Below are positions 1-7,806 of a DNA stretch of 64,000 nucleotides, piece by piece. The DNA is from Epilithonimonas mollis. GTDB taxonomy: Bacteria; Bacteroidota; Bacteroidia; Flavobacteriales; Weeksellaceae. The position numbers and the translations under genes are program-made. The stretch lies in assembly GCF_900142325.1 (NCBI RefSeq), contig NZ_FRAM01000001.1, positions 1,364,001 through 1,428,000 of the forward strand, written 5' to 3'. How positions within the stretch are numbered: position 1 is the first letter of the stretch; every line of letters starts with the position of its first letter. The notes under the pieces were generated by a model. It worked only from the letters and a program-made list of their open reading frames with translations. It did not search any database and was not told the DNA's origin.

Positions 1-360
1 CCTGCCATTGCGCCACTTGGTTACGACTGGAAAATGGGAATCGGGATCCTGACAAGTTTTGCGGCAAGAGAAGTTTTCGTGGGAACATTATCTACACTTT
101 ACAGCCTGGACGATGAAGCACCGGAAGGAAAACTGATTGAAAAAATGAGATTGGATGTCAAACCCAATGGTGAAAAGGTTTTCAGTTTTGCAACAGGCGT
201 TTCGATTTTGATCTTTTACGCTTTTGCAATGCAGTGTATTTCAACTATTGCTGTAGTTTACAGAGAAACCCGAAGCCTGAAATGGACAATATTACAAACG
301 GTTTCAATGACGTTTTTGGCATACTTTTCGGCACTGATTGTTTATCAGATTTTGAAATGA
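1..360 (+). CDS. feoB: Ferrous iron transport protein B, C-terminal part (5' end outside window)
   Basis: The frame is open from base 1, so only the last 119 residues of an inner-membrane Fe2+ transporter are present. The missing part would hold the GTPase domain and most of the core. Visible is the conserved stretch PAIAPLGYDWKMGIGI followed by the gate-like segment TSFAAREVFVGTLSTLY, which is typical of the FeoB C-terminal membrane domain. Two further hydrophobic helices end in YQILK. The gene is followed after 7 bp by a small Cys-rich membrane protein gene, the usual FeoB partner in Bacteroidota. The methionine at base 34 is internal and is not the start. Confidence 0.93.
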   Translation, partial: PAIAPLGYDWKMGIGILTSFAAREVFVGTLSTLYSLDDEAPEGKLIEKMRLDVKPNGEKVFSFATGVSILIFYAFAMQCISTIAVVYRETRSLKWTILQTVSMTFLAYFSALIVYQILK

Positions 361-367
361 TTTTAAA

Positions 368-517
368 ATGGACAATTCACTAATCATACAATATGTTATC
401 GTTGGCATTATCGTTTTAGCGGCTATTTACGTGATTATCCGCAAATTTTCAAAAACATTTTCTAAGAAGAAAGATAACGGAAAAAATTGCGGTCCGGATT
501 GCGGTTGTTCTTCATAA
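368..517 (+). CDS. FeoB-associated Cys-rich membrane protein (49 aa)
   Basis: Short gene, 49 residues, lying 7 bp after feoB. It has one N-terminal membrane helix (about residues 5-24, Ile/Val-rich), then a basic stretch (KFSKTFSKKK) and a C-terminal cysteine cluster, CGPDCGCSS. This architecture matches the FeoB-associated Cys-rich membrane protein family (Pfam family of that name). These proteins are thought to assist Fe2+ handling at the FeoB mouth, though their biochemical role is unproven. Spacing implies co-transcription with feoB. Identification rests on the position and the helix-plus-CxxxCxC pattern; confidence is high for the family, low for mechanism. Confidence 0.85.
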   Translation: MDNSLIIQYVIVGIIVLAAIYVIIRKFSKTFSKKKDNGKNCGPDCGCSS

Positions 518-556
518 TAGAAAAAATCTTACTTTAGCTCATATTAAAGCTAATCA

Positions 557-1555
557 ATGCGAATCCTTACTTTTATCCTGCTTCATTTCTGCATCGTTAT
601 ATTTGCACAGATTGACAGCTTAAATCATAATGTGATTTCGTATGATGAAAAAATCATCCTTCGTTTCAACCTCGACACCAACATAGATAATTATGTGGTT
701 TCTGCTAAGGAATTAGGCATCAAACCAAGATTGAATCTCAACAATCAAATCAATACCACTTTTGGATTTGACTATAAAATCATCAGCGCATCGATCTCTT
801 TCGCTCCAGATTTTTTACAGGGAAATAATAACGGCTTAAAGGGAAAAAGTAGTTTTACCAATTATACTTTCCGATTCTTTCCGAAAAATATTATCCAGAC
901 ACTTTCTTATAAGAACAGTAAAGGTTATTATGTGAGCAACACCAGCGATTTTGTTAGTATCTGGCAAAAAGGGAAAGACGCTTATTTGACTTTTCCGGAT
1001 TTGAGGATTCAAAGTTTTGGAGGTTCTACTTCTTATATTTTCAACGATAATTTTTCTCTGAAGGGAATCTATTATCAAAAAGAATGGCAGAAAAACAGCA
1101 GTGGAAGTTTTGTACCGTCCTTGAACTATGATTATGTAATTTTTTCAGACCAATTAAATTCTATAAAATCCCGTGAACATCAACTGAATCTTAGTTTTGA
1201 TTTAGGTTATTATTACAATTACGTTGTAACAAAACACTTCAACATTGCACCTTTTGCATTTGCAGGATTAGGAAAAAAATGGAGTACTTATAAATCTGAC
1301 ATCACAGAATCTGAAAAAGAAAAACAAAACTTTTTCACTCAAAACTTCGGTGCAGGGTTACATCTTGGCTACAATTCTGAGAAATTTTTCTTTGGTTCAA
1401 AGTTCAATTATTCCGGCAATCATTACGATGATCTTGGCTCGAATATCACCAATAATGATTTCTATGTACTTTTCTTTCTCGGTTATAGAATGAATGCCCC
1501 TTCAAAAATAAAAAAAGTCTATGAAAAAATACAGGATAAAATTCCTGAGCTTTAA
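557..1555 (+). CDS. DUF4421-type secreted/outer-membrane protein
   Basis: 332 residues with an N-terminal signal peptide (hydrophobic core LTFILLHFCIVIFAQ). The start of the mature part (YDEKIILRFNLDTNIDNYVV) and the alternating aromatic/polar strands throughout resemble DUF4421 proteins of Bacteroidota, which look like outer-membrane beta-barrels of unknown function. The strongly amphipathic pattern near the end (FYVLFFLGYRMN) could be barrel strands. It stands alone between feoB and glmM. A box TACTTTAG, one mismatch from TAnnTTTG, lies shortly upstream. The function is unknown; the family call is from memory of the family's N-terminal pattern. Confidence 0.7.
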   Translation: MRILTFILLHFCIVIFAQIDSLNHNVISYDEKIILRFNLDTNIDNYVVSAKELGIKPRLNLNNQINTTFGFDYKIISASISFAPDFLQGNNNGLKGKSSFTNYTFRFFPKNIIQTLSYKNSKGYYVSNTSDFVSIWQKGKDAYLTFPDLRIQSFGGSTSYIFNDNFSLKGIYYQKEWQKNSSGSFVPSLNYDYVIFSDQLNSIKSREHQLNLSFDLGYYYNYVVTKHFNIAPFAFAGLGKKWSTYKSDITESEKEKQNFFTQNFGAGLHLGYNSEKFFFGSKFNYSGNHYDDLGSNITNNDFYVLFFLGYRMNAPSKIKKVYEKIQDKIPEL

Positions 1556-1588
1556 TAGAGAATTAAAAACAAAACGACTTCTTTTTAA

Positions 1589-1596
1589 TACATTTG
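1589..1596 (+). promoter_or_regulatory. Promoter -7 box of glmM
   Basis: TACATTTG matches the Bacteroidota -7 consensus TAnnTTTG exactly, 27 bp before the glmM ATG. No clear TTTG -33 box is seen at the usual distance. Confidence 0.65.
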
Positions 1597-1623
1597 CAGT
1601 CAGAAAAACCTTAATAATTTACA

Positions 1624-3033
1624 ATGTCATTAATAAAATCAATCTCCGGAATCCGAGGAACAATCGGTGGAAAAGTCAATGATAATCTGACACCGCTGGA
1701 TGTGGTAAAATTTGCTTCGGCATTCGGAACCTGGCTTCAGAACAATAAAAATAAAAAAGATCTGACCTTGGTTATCGGTCGCGATGCGAGGATTTCCGGT
1801 CAAATGGTTTCTTCTCTGGTCGCTTCCACTTTGCAAGGTTTGGGAATTAATGTGATAGATTTAGGTCTTTCCACAACGCCAACGGTCGAAATTATGGTTC
1901 CTGAACTGAAAGCGGACGGTGGAATTATTTTAACCGCTTCGCACAATCCAAAACAATGGAATGCTTTGAAATTGTTGAATGACAAAGGCGAATTCATCAA
2001 CGGCAAAAATGGTGCGGAAGTTTTGGCTTTGGCAGAAAATGAAGATTTCGATTATGCTGAGGTGGATGATTTGGGAAAGTATGAAACCAGAGATGATGCT
2101 TTCGATATTCATATAAAACAAATTCTGGATTTGCCTGCAGTTGATATTGAGGCTGTAAAAGCTAAAAAATTCAAAGTAGTTTTGGATGCTGTCAACTCTA
2201 CCGGCGGGATTTCCATTCCACCACTTTTGGAGAAACTAGGTGTTGAAGTTGTGAAATTATATTGCGAACCGAACGGGCATTTCCCACATAATCCTGAACC
2301 TTTGAAAGAACATCTTGGCGACATCTGCGAATTGGTTATCAAAGAAAAAGCAGATATGGGAATCGTGGTGGATCCTGATGTTGACAGACTGGCTTTGGTC
2401 GATGAAAAAGGCGAAATGTTTGGCGAAGAATACACACTGGTAGCCGTTGCTGATTACCTTTTAAAAGATAAAAAAGGCGTGGCTATTTCCAATCTTTCCT
2501 CAAGCCGAGCTTTGAGAGATGTTGCCAAAAATCACAACTCCGAATATTTTGCAAGTGCAGTGGGCGAGGTAAATGTCGTTAACCTTATGAAAGAAAAAAA
2601 TGCTGTAATCGGAGGCGAAGGAAATGGCGGAATTATTTATCCAGATTTGCATTACGGGCGGGATTCTTTGGTGGGCATTGCTTTATTCTTGACGCATCTC
2701 GCAAAGGAAAACAAAACCGTTTCTGAACTCAGGGCAGGTTATCCGGTTTATTTTATGGGCAAGAAGAAAATCGAACTGACGCCGGAAATCGACGTGGACG
2801 CTTTGCTGGTAAAAGTTCAGGAAGAATTTAAAAATGAAGACATTTCGACTTCGCTCAATGTGACAGAAGTTTCCACAATTGACGGTGTAAAAATCGATTT
2901 CGCCGAAAATTGGGTCCATTTGAGAAAGTCTAATACAGAACCGATCATCAGGATTTATACCGAAGCGTTTTCTCAGGAAGAAGCTGATAAATTGGGCGAT
3001 GATATGATTGCGAAAATCAGAAGTTTAATATAA
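1624..3033 (+). CDS. glmM: Phosphoglucosamine mutase
   Basis: 469-residue alpha-D-phosphohexomutase converting glucosamine-6-phosphate to glucosamine-1-phosphate on the way to UDP-GlcNAc (cytoplasm, cell-wall and LPS precursor). All four family motifs are visible: SGIRGTIGG at the start, the catalytic phosphoserine loop TASHNPKQWN (about residues 104-113), the metal loop DPDVDRLALVD, the sugar loop GGEGNGGIIYPD, and the phosphate-binding loop RKSNTEPIIRIY near the end. The ATG at 1624 fits the motif spacing and lies downstream of a good -7 box. It is followed by a strong terminator, so it is monocistronic. A phosphomannomutase role cannot be fully excluded from sequence alone. Confidence 0.92.
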   Translation: MSLIKSISGIRGTIGGKVNDNLTPLDVVKFASAFGTWLQNNKNKKDLTLVIGRDARISGQMVSSLVASTLQGLGINVIDLGLSTTPTVEIMVPELKADGGIILTASHNPKQWNALKLLNDKGEFINGKNGAEVLALAENEDFDYAEVDDLGKYETRDDAFDIHIKQILDLPAVDIEAVKAKKFKVVLDAVNSTGGISIPPLLEKLGVEVVKLYCEPNGHFPHNPEPLKEHLGDICELVIKEKADMGIVVDPDVDRLALVDEKGEMFGEEYTLVAVADYLLKDKKGVAISNLSSSRALRDVAKNHNSEYFASAVGEVNVVNLMKEKNAVIGGEGNGGIIYPDLHYGRDSLVGIALFLTHLAKENKTVSELRAGYPVYFMGKKKIELTPEIDVDALLVKVQEEFKNEDISTSLNVTEVSTIDGVKIDFAENWVHLRKSNTEPIIRIYTEAFSQEEADKLGDDMIAKIRSLI

Positions 3034-3037
3034 AAAT

Positions 3038-3067
3038 AAAAGGAAGCCAATTTTTGCTTCCTTTTTT
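3038..3067 (+). terminator. Rho-independent terminator of glmM
   Basis: Perfect 10-bp stem AAAAGGAAGC / GCTTCCTTTT with an 8-nt loop, ending in a six-T run, 5 bp after the glmM stop codon. Confidence 0.88.
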
Positions 3068-3080
3068 AGTTACAATCACG

Positions 3081-3359
3081 CTTGTTTTAAAACACAAGCA
3101 GTTTGTATTTATTCCAAACATTTTGCGGGAAACTTCTGTAGTTCTTATTTGTTTCCAAACTACTTGTTTTAGACTTCCGTACTTTGTAATTTGTTCCAAA
3201 CAATTTGCGGGAATCTTCCGTAGTTCTTATTTGTTTCCAAACAACTTGTTTTAGACTTCCGTATTTTGTATTTAGTTTCAAACAACTTGCGGGAAACTTC
3301 TGTAGTTCTTATTTGTTTCCAAACAGACTTGTTTTGGTACTTTGCAGACTTCAATTTGC
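3081..3359. repeat. 82-bp imperfect tandem repeat (about 3.3 units), each built of two ~41-bp halves
   Basis: The landmark TGCGGGAA recurs at 3124, 3206 and 3288, an exact 82-bp period. A fourth, partial unit runs to about 3359 and a degenerate one precedes at 3081. Within each unit two related halves can be aligned: one reads GTTCCAAACAATTTGCGGGA, the other GTTTCCAAACAACTTGTTTT, and both continue into a CTTCCGTA-type box. So the array is about 41 bp x 6.5 with a higher-order period of 82. Because 82 is not a multiple of three, the short open frames through it (KQVVWKQIRTTE-like peptides on the minus strand) appear in every frame and are not genes. It fills the gap between glmM and the MFS gene. 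Confidence 0.9.
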
Positions 3360-3367
3360 TAAGACTT

Positions 3368-4603
3368 TTAATACTCCATCTTCCTCAGCTTCTTAGAAGT
3401 CGCACCGATAAACAAAGCCGTCAAAACGGTCATCGTTCCACCGAAAACTACGGAACGGACAACGCCCATTAATTTTGCTGTCAATCCACTTTCAAACTGT
3501 CCCAGTTCATTGCTTGACATGATGAAAATTGAATTGACGCTCAGAACCCGTCCACGGATTTCTTCAGGTGTTTTCAGCTGGACAATCGTTCCTCTAATTA
3601 CCACGCTGATTCCATCCAGCATTCCGCTCAGAACCAGGAATCCAAAAGACAGCCAATACATTTTTGACAATCCGAATCCTATAATACACAACCCAAAACC
3701 AGTTGCTACAAAAAGCAAAATCTTCCCTTGATTTTTTTTAAGTGGAACCAGAGAAAGTGTAATGATAATCAACATCGAGCCAATATCAGAAGCCGCATTC
3801 AGAAGTCCAAACCCTTCCGAGCCGACTTTCAGAATGTCACTTGCAAAAACCGGAATCATCGCCACTGCTCCGCCAAAGAGAACTGCAAACATATCCAGCA
3901 TCTGAGCACCAAAGATCTCCTTAGTTTTATAGATATAGGCCAGTCCTTCCTTCATACTCTCAAAGACGTTCACATCTTTATTTTCGTTTTCAGAATACTG
4001 CCTGTTTATGGTCCAGAAAAACAGGGATGCCAGCGTAATACTGCTTATGATGACCACCAAAGTCCATTTTATTGTAATAAGTGCAATCAGAAAACCACCT
4101 AAAGCGTGGCCCGAAACCGATGCGATCAAAAATGTCGCCTGGTTAAGCGTGACAGCATATGGCAGATTCTCCCGCTTCACAATCCTAGGAATCATGCTTG
4201 GTACCAATGGCCCCAAAAACGAACGGCAGATGCCTGTGAAGAAAATCACACCATAGATAAAATAAGTGATCTCGTGACCTGTAAAATGCATTCTGTGACC
4301 AAAGAAAGCCGGAATCAATAGCAGGCTTATCAGAACTACGTAAGCATAATTACAGATCAGCAACAGCTTTTTCTTTTCATTCATATCAATAATATGGCCA
4401 GCGTACAACGCACAGGAAACTGCCGGGACCACCTCAGAAAGCCCGATAAGACCAATAGAAAAAGGATCTTTTGTCAACTTATAAACCCACCACCCCAACA
4501 AAGTAGCGAGCATCCGGAAAGCAATGATCAGGAAAAAACGCCCTGTCAAAAGATGTCGGAATTCTATATTTTTTAAAACTCGAAGTGGTGTAAAGGAAAT
4601 CAT
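3368..4603 (-). CDS. MFS transporter (EntS/MFS_3-like exporter)
   Basis: 411 residues, about 12 hydrophobic segments, inner membrane. The N-terminus FTPLRVLKNIEFRHLLTGRF, a cytoplasmic loop after helix 2 (GLIGLSEVVPAVS) and the GRVLSVNSIFIMSSNELGQ segment in the second half resemble the MFS_3 (enterobactin exporter-like) branch. Substrate unknown; a small-molecule or siderophore exporter is inference. I chose the ATG at 4603 rather than the upstream one at 4630 because a perfect -7 box (TATTTTTG) lies at 4608-4615, between the two. The gene is divergent from the SMR gene and its 3' end abuts the 82-bp repeat block. Confidence 0.82.
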   Translation of the reverse strand: MISFTPLRVLKNIEFRHLLTGRFFLIIAFRMLATLLGWWVYKLTKDPFSIGLIGLSEVVPAVSCALYAGHIIDMNEKKKLLLICNYAYVVLISLLLIPAFFGHRMHFTGHEITYFIYGVIFFTGICRSFLGPLVPSMIPRIVKRENLPYAVTLNQATFLIASVSGHALGGFLIALITIKWTLVVIISSITLASLFFWTINRQYSENENKDVNVFESMKEGLAYIYKTKEIFGAQMLDMFAVLFGGAVAMIPVFASDILKVGSEGFGLLNAASDIGSMLIIITLSLVPLKKNQGKILLFVATGFGLCIIGFGLSKMYWLSFGFLVLSGMLDGISVVIRGTIVQLKTPEEIRGRVLSVNSIFIMSSNELGQFESGLTAKLMGVVRSVVFGGTMTVLTALFIGATSKKLRKMEY

Positions 4604-4607
4604 TATG

Positions 4608-4615
4608 CAAAAATA
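4608..4615 (-). promoter_or_regulatory. -7 box of the MFS gene, likely leaderless
   Basis: Minus-strand TATTTTTG fits TAnnTTTG exactly and ends only 4 nt before the ATG at 4603, so the transcript probably starts at or next to the start codon. Confidence 0.6.
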
Positions 4616-4653
4616 ATCGATCGCATACAATTACACATTAATTTTCAAAATTT

Positions 4654-4661
4654 TATCTTCG
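4654..4661 (+). promoter_or_regulatory. -7 box of the SMR gene, likely leaderless
   Basis: TATCTTCG differs from TAnnTTTG at one position and ends 4 nt before the ATG at 4666. There is no room for a guanidine riboswitch upstream. Confidence 0.45.
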
Positions 4662-4665
4662 CAGC

Positions 4666-5001
4666 ATGAATTGGATTATACTCATCATCGCAGGACTTTT
4701 CGAGACGGGGTTTGCAACCTGCCTTGGAAAAGCGCAGGAAAGCTCGGGGAAAGAAAGCATCTATTGGTGGATAGGATTTTTTCTTTGTCTTTTCACCAGT
4801 ATGTTTCTGATGTTCAAAGCTATATCCGGCGAGAGCGGTTTACCAATCGGAACGGCATATGCTGTCTGGACGGGCATTGGCGCTGTGGGTGGCGTTGTTG
4901 TCGGGATTCTGATTTTCAAAGAGCCGGCCACCTTCTGGCGGCTATTTTTCGTCTTCACCCTGATTGCCTCCATTGTCGGGCTGAAAGCCGTTAGTCATTG
5001 A
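4666..5001 (+). CDS. sugE: Small multidrug resistance protein of the SugE/Gdx type
   Basis: 111 residues with four hydrophobic helices, inner membrane. The helix-1 glutamate common to all SMR proteins is present (IIAGLFETGFA, E13), as is the block GTAYAVWTGIGAVGGVVVG, which is characteristic of the SugE/Gdx branch. Gdx proteins export guanidinium coupled to protons; other SugE proteins export quaternary ammonium compounds. Helix 4 ends IVGLKAVSH as in Gdx. The gene is divergent from the MFS exporter with a 62-bp spacer. Export of guanidinium is inferred from family only; no guanidine riboswitch is visible. Confidence 0.88.
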   Translation: MNWIILIIAGLFETGFATCLGKAQESSGKESIYWWIGFFLCLFTSMFLMFKAISGESGLPIGTAYAVWTGIGAVGGVVVGILIFKEPATFWRLFFVFTLIASIVGLKAVSH

Positions 5002-5008
5002 TTTTTTA

Positions 5009-5121
5009 AGGAGCTGCTTCCCGCTATCCGCTGTATCTTTTTTGTTAAGAACGTTTTGTCATAAAAAAGAAAACAAAAGAAAAACAAAAAAGGATGCCGC
5101 TTTTATCGGGGCTATGAGATT
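5009..5121 (-). repeat. Dispersed intergenic hairpin element, copy 1 (reverse orientation)
   Basis: Read on the minus strand it has the 5' arm AGCCCCGATAAAAGCGGCAT, then CCTTTTTT, a variable middle, then AAAAAAGATACAGCGGATAG and GCGGGAAGCAGCTCC. These correspond to the two arms of the better-preserved copies at 6891, 21557 and 48358. The inner ATCcTTTTTT / AAAAAAGAT stem is kept with one bulged C. It lies directly after sugE. Confidence 0.7.
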
Positions 5122-5196
5122 GCCCTTCAATCGGCGTTTCCGCTGAAAACCACACTTTGTCAAAGTCCCGAATCTTTAACAATATTAAAAATAAGA

Positions 5197-6696
5197 TTAC
5201 AATTTGAACTCCGTCAAAAAATCTCCAATTTTCCTGTCATTCGCCAGGCGAGGAATTTTATTCTGTCCGCCTAATTTTCCTTCAGATTTTGCGTAATCCT
5301 GAAAGGCATTTTTTTTCAATTTCGTAATGATTAAAGGCTGTAGAATATTCCCGGAAATCAAATCGTCATAATAGGTATTCCGTTTTCGTAGCTGTAAGTC
5401 CAACTCAGATTTAAAAGCTTCAAAATCTTTCGGTTCTTTTTCAAATTCAATGAACCATTCGTGATAAGGCAATCCATCGGTTGGATTTACTTCTGGCGCA
5501 AGATGAAACTCCGTAATTTGAGCAGGAAATTTATCAACTGTTGCCTTCAAAGCTTCTTCCACTTCAAACGCAATAACATGTTCCCCAAAAGCCGAAGTAA
5601 AATGCTTAGTTCTTCCCGAAACCAAAATCCTGTGCGGGTTTTTATCAATAAACCTGACAACATCACCAATGGAATAAGCCCAAAGTCCGGAATTGGTAGT
5701 CAAAACCAAAGCATAATCTTTGTTCATCTCAACATCTTTAAGCGTCAATCGTTGTGCATTGGGTTTTCCATATTGTTCGAGGGGAATGAACTCGTAGAAA
5801 ATTCCGTGATTAGTCAGCAGTAACAATCCATCTTTCTGATAATCATCCTGAAAAGCAAAAAAACCTTCCGAAGCAGGAAAAGTCTGAACAATATCAACCG
5901 TTTTTCCGAGCAATTCGTTCATTTTATCGCGATAAGGTTCGTAGTTTACGCCGCCTGTGATGATCAATTGGAGATTCGGGAAAATTTGTGTGATTTTTTT
6001 GTTGTGTCTGTCAATCAATTTTTCAAAGTACATGATTAACCACGGCGGAATCCCGGAAATTAGGGTCATATTTTCGTTCTCGGTTTCTTCTACAATTTTA
6101 CCGATTTTGGTTTCCCAATCTTCGATGCAGTTTGTTTCCCAGCTTGGCAGTCTGTTTTTTTGGAGATAATCAGGGATGTGATGGGCAACGATTCCGGACA
6201 ATCTTCCGTTTTTAATCCCGTTGATTTCTTCCAGTTCAGGAGAGCCTTGCAGAAAAATCATTTTTCCGTTAACAAAATCGGCGTTGTTTTTCTTTCCAAT
6301 GTAATGAAAAATGGCGCTTTGTGCAGCAGCTATTTGAAAAGGCATTGCTTCTTTGGAAATTGGAATATATTTGGATCCGGAAGTTGTTCCGGATGTTTTT
6401 GCAAAATACTCCGGCAAATCTGGCCAAAGGATTTTGGATTGTCCTTTTTTTACTTTTTCTATATAAGATTTTAAATCTTCGTAATCTGCAACAGGAACTT
6501 TACTTTGAAAATCTTTAATAGTTTTGATATCTTCAAATTGATGTTCTCTTCCGAATAATGTTTTTTCGGCTGTTTTCACCAAATCTAAAAGCAATTCCTG
6601 CTGATTTTGAATTGCATTGGTTTTAAAACTTTTGGATTTTTCAATATGTTTTTTCGCCCAGATTAGAGCAATGTTTTTCTTTATAAAATTTAGCAT
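5197..6696 (-). CDS. GH3 auxin-responsive promoter family protein (acyl-adenylate/amide synthetase fold)
   Basis: 499 residues. The ATP/AMP-binding motif of the ANL-related GH3 family is clear: KTSGTTSGSKYIPIS (about residues 104-118), followed by an IITGGVNYEPYRD segment, an ASEGFFAFQ motif and the C-terminal hinge (VRFIDKNPHRILVSGRTKH). In plants GH3 enzymes join amino acids to acidic hormones via acyl-adenylates. The bacterial members are widespread in Bacteroidota with unknown substrates, so function beyond adenylate-forming ligation is not assigned. The gene is isolated, with no operon partner, and the ATG at 6696 gives a full-length family N-terminus (NFIKKNIALIWAKKHIEKS). Confidence 0.85.
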   Translation of the reverse strand: MLNFIKKNIALIWAKKHIEKSKSFKTNAIQNQQELLLDLVKTAEKTLFGREHQFEDIKTIKDFQSKVPVADYEDLKSYIEKVKKGQSKILWPDLPEYFAKTSGTTSGSKYIPISKEAMPFQIAAAQSAIFHYIGKKNNADFVNGKMIFLQGSPELEEINGIKNGRLSGIVAHHIPDYLQKNRLPSWETNCIEDWETKIGKIVEETENENMTLISGIPPWLIMYFEKLIDRHNKKITQIFPNLQLIITGGVNYEPYRDKMNELLGKTVDIVQTFPASEGFFAFQDDYQKDGLLLLTNHGIFYEFIPLEQYGKPNAQRLTLKDVEMNKDYALVLTTNSGLWAYSIGDVVRFIDKNPHRILVSGRTKHFTSAFGEHVIAFEVEEALKATVDKFPAQITEFHLAPEVNPTDGLPYHEWFIEFEKEPKDFEAFKSELDLQLRKRNTYYDDLISGNILQPLIITKLKKNAFQDYAKSEGKLGGQNKIPRLANDRKIGDFLTEFKL

Positions 6697-6890
6697 TTCG
6701 CAAAAAAATTTCGATTTTCAAATTTAGAGTTTATCTTGTATATAAGGTACTTTGTATTATAGTTTTTAAACACAAAATTCACAAAGATTTTTATATCTAA
6801 ATGTCTTTAGGTCACAAAGGGGGGCTCGCCTAGATAATTTTCAATGACAAATGTTATTTCTTATTTTAAAGTTTGTTTTTGTGTCGAATC

Positions 6891-6997
6891 TGCAGCCCGA
6901 CTTGAGCGGAAATCCTTTTTTGCCATCCTTAAAATTATATCTAAGCTGATATCGTCGGCAAAAAAGATTGGGAGCGGAAGGCGGATCAAGCTGCCCA
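6891..6997 (+). repeat. Dispersed intergenic hairpin element, copy 2
   Basis: Arms: TGCAGCCCGACTTGAGCGGA at 6891-6910 and GGGAGCGGAAGGCGGATCAA starting at 6970, ending GCTGCCC. The terminal stem is GCAGC (6892-6896) with GCTGC (6990-6994). A perfect inner stem joins CTTTTTTGCC (6915-6924) to GGCAAAAAAG (6957-6966). The middle is copy-specific. Confidence 0.85.
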
Positions 6998-7039
6998 AAT
7001 AAATATTAACATTCAGAAAATTAAATATTTAGAAATTGT

Positions 7040-7071
7040 TTTGTATTTTTTAAATAAAAAGATTACTTTTG
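7040..7071 (+). promoter_or_regulatory. Promoter of rplU-rpmA
   Basis: -33 box TTTG at 7040-7043 and -7 box TACTTTTG at 7064-7071, 20-bp spacer, 32 bp before the rplU ATG. This is close to the Bacteroidota consensus TTTG-N19-TAnnTTTG. Confidence 0.8.
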
Positions 7072-7102
7072 CACCTCGAATAATTATAAAAATTTATAAA
7101 CA

Positions 7103-7501
7103 ATGTTTGCAATTGTAGAAATAGCAGGGCTTCAATACAAAGTTGAGCAAAACCAAAAGTTGTTTGTGAACCGTTTGAAAGGAGACAAAGGAGCGAAAGT
7201 TTCTTTTGACAAAGTTCTTCTTACTGTGAACGGTGCAGTAACTGTTGGTGCCCCGGCTGTAAGCGGTATTACCGTAGATGTAGAAATTCTTGACCACGTT
7301 CAGGCTGACAAAGTAATCGTTTTCAAAAAGAAAAGAAGAAAGGGTTATGCTAAGAAAAACGGTCACAGACAACAATTAACTCAAATCGTTGTAACTGGTA
7401 TTACCGGTTTTGACGGTGCGAAAAAAGAGGCTAAAAAAGCAGCTCCTAAGAAAGCGGCTAAAGCTGAAGTAGCAACTGAAACCAGCGAAACTGCTGAATA
7501 A
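7103..7501 (+). CDS. rplU: Large ribosomal subunit protein bL21
   Basis: 132 residues. The N-terminal 100 residues match bL21 (MFAIVEIAGLQYKVEQNQ at the start; FKKKRRKGYAKKNGHRQQ near residue 75-90, the rRNA-binding basic patch). It binds 23S rRNA near bL20. The final ~32 residues are an Ala/Lys-rich extension (KKEAKKAAPKKAAKAEVATE), longer than the compact bL21 of Escherichia coli. It is followed 27 bp later by rpmA, the standard gene order, under one promoter at 7040-7071. Confidence 0.97.
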   Translation: MFAIVEIAGLQYKVEQNQKLFVNRLKGDKGAKVSFDKVLLTVNGAVTVGAPAVSGITVDVEILDHVQADKVIVFKKKRRKGYAKKNGHRQQLTQIVVTGITGFDGAKKEAKKAAPKKAAKAEVATETSETAE

Positions 7502-7528
7502 TTTTTAACCCCAAAAGCTTAAAATAAA

Positions 7529-7786
7529 ATGGCACATAAGAAAGGAGTTGGTAGTTCCAAAAACGGTAGAGAATCTCATTCTAAAAGATTAGGTGTTAAG
7601 ATTTTCGGAGGACAAACTGCAATCGCAGGGAACATCATCATCAGACAAAGAGGTACGCAACACCACCCGGGTGAAAATGTAGGAATGGGTAAAGATCACA
7701 CTTTGCACGCTCTTGTTGACGGTACTGTAGTTTTCAGAAAGAAAGCAAACAATAGATCTTTTGTATCTATCGAGCCAAACGCATAA
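7529..7786 (+). CDS. rpmA: Large ribosomal subunit protein bL27
   Basis: 85 residues beginning [20 protein letters not shown], the classic bL27 N-terminus, which reaches the peptidyl-transferase centre. The [18 protein letters not shown] core is typical. Position two of an rplU-rpmA operon that ends at the bidirectional terminator at 7807-7838. There is no N-terminal pro-peptide before the AHKK motif, unlike the cleaved Firmicutes form. Confidence 0.97.
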   Translation: MAHKKGVGSSKNGRESHSKRLGVKIFGGQTAIAGNIIIRQRGTQHHPGENVGMGKDHTLHALVDGTVVFRKKANNRSFVSIEPNA

Positions 7787-7806
7787 TCAACAGCGTTTTA
7801 TAATAT

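Larger units (their letters stand above)
6697..7102. other. 406-bp intergenic region between the GH3 gene and rplU
   Basis: No gene is seen. It holds a short CACAAA-rich stretch (about 6768-6832), the dispersed hairpin element at 6891-6997 and the rplU promoter at 7040-7071. Confidence 0.8.

Noticed and set aside
3081-3359. CRISPR-like array
   Set aside because: The repeats are contiguous and diverged, without unique spacers or nearby cas genes.
3017-3472. Overlapping short reading frames on both strands in the repeat block
   Set aside because: They are produced by the 82-bp repeat being read in all frames (82 is not a multiple of 3); no promoter or conserved protein pattern supports them.
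4603-4630. Upstream ATG of the MFS gene
   Set aside because: The -7 box lies between it and 4603.
4631-4665. Guanidine riboswitch before sugE
   Set aside because: The leader is too short; the -7 box is 4 nt from the ATG.
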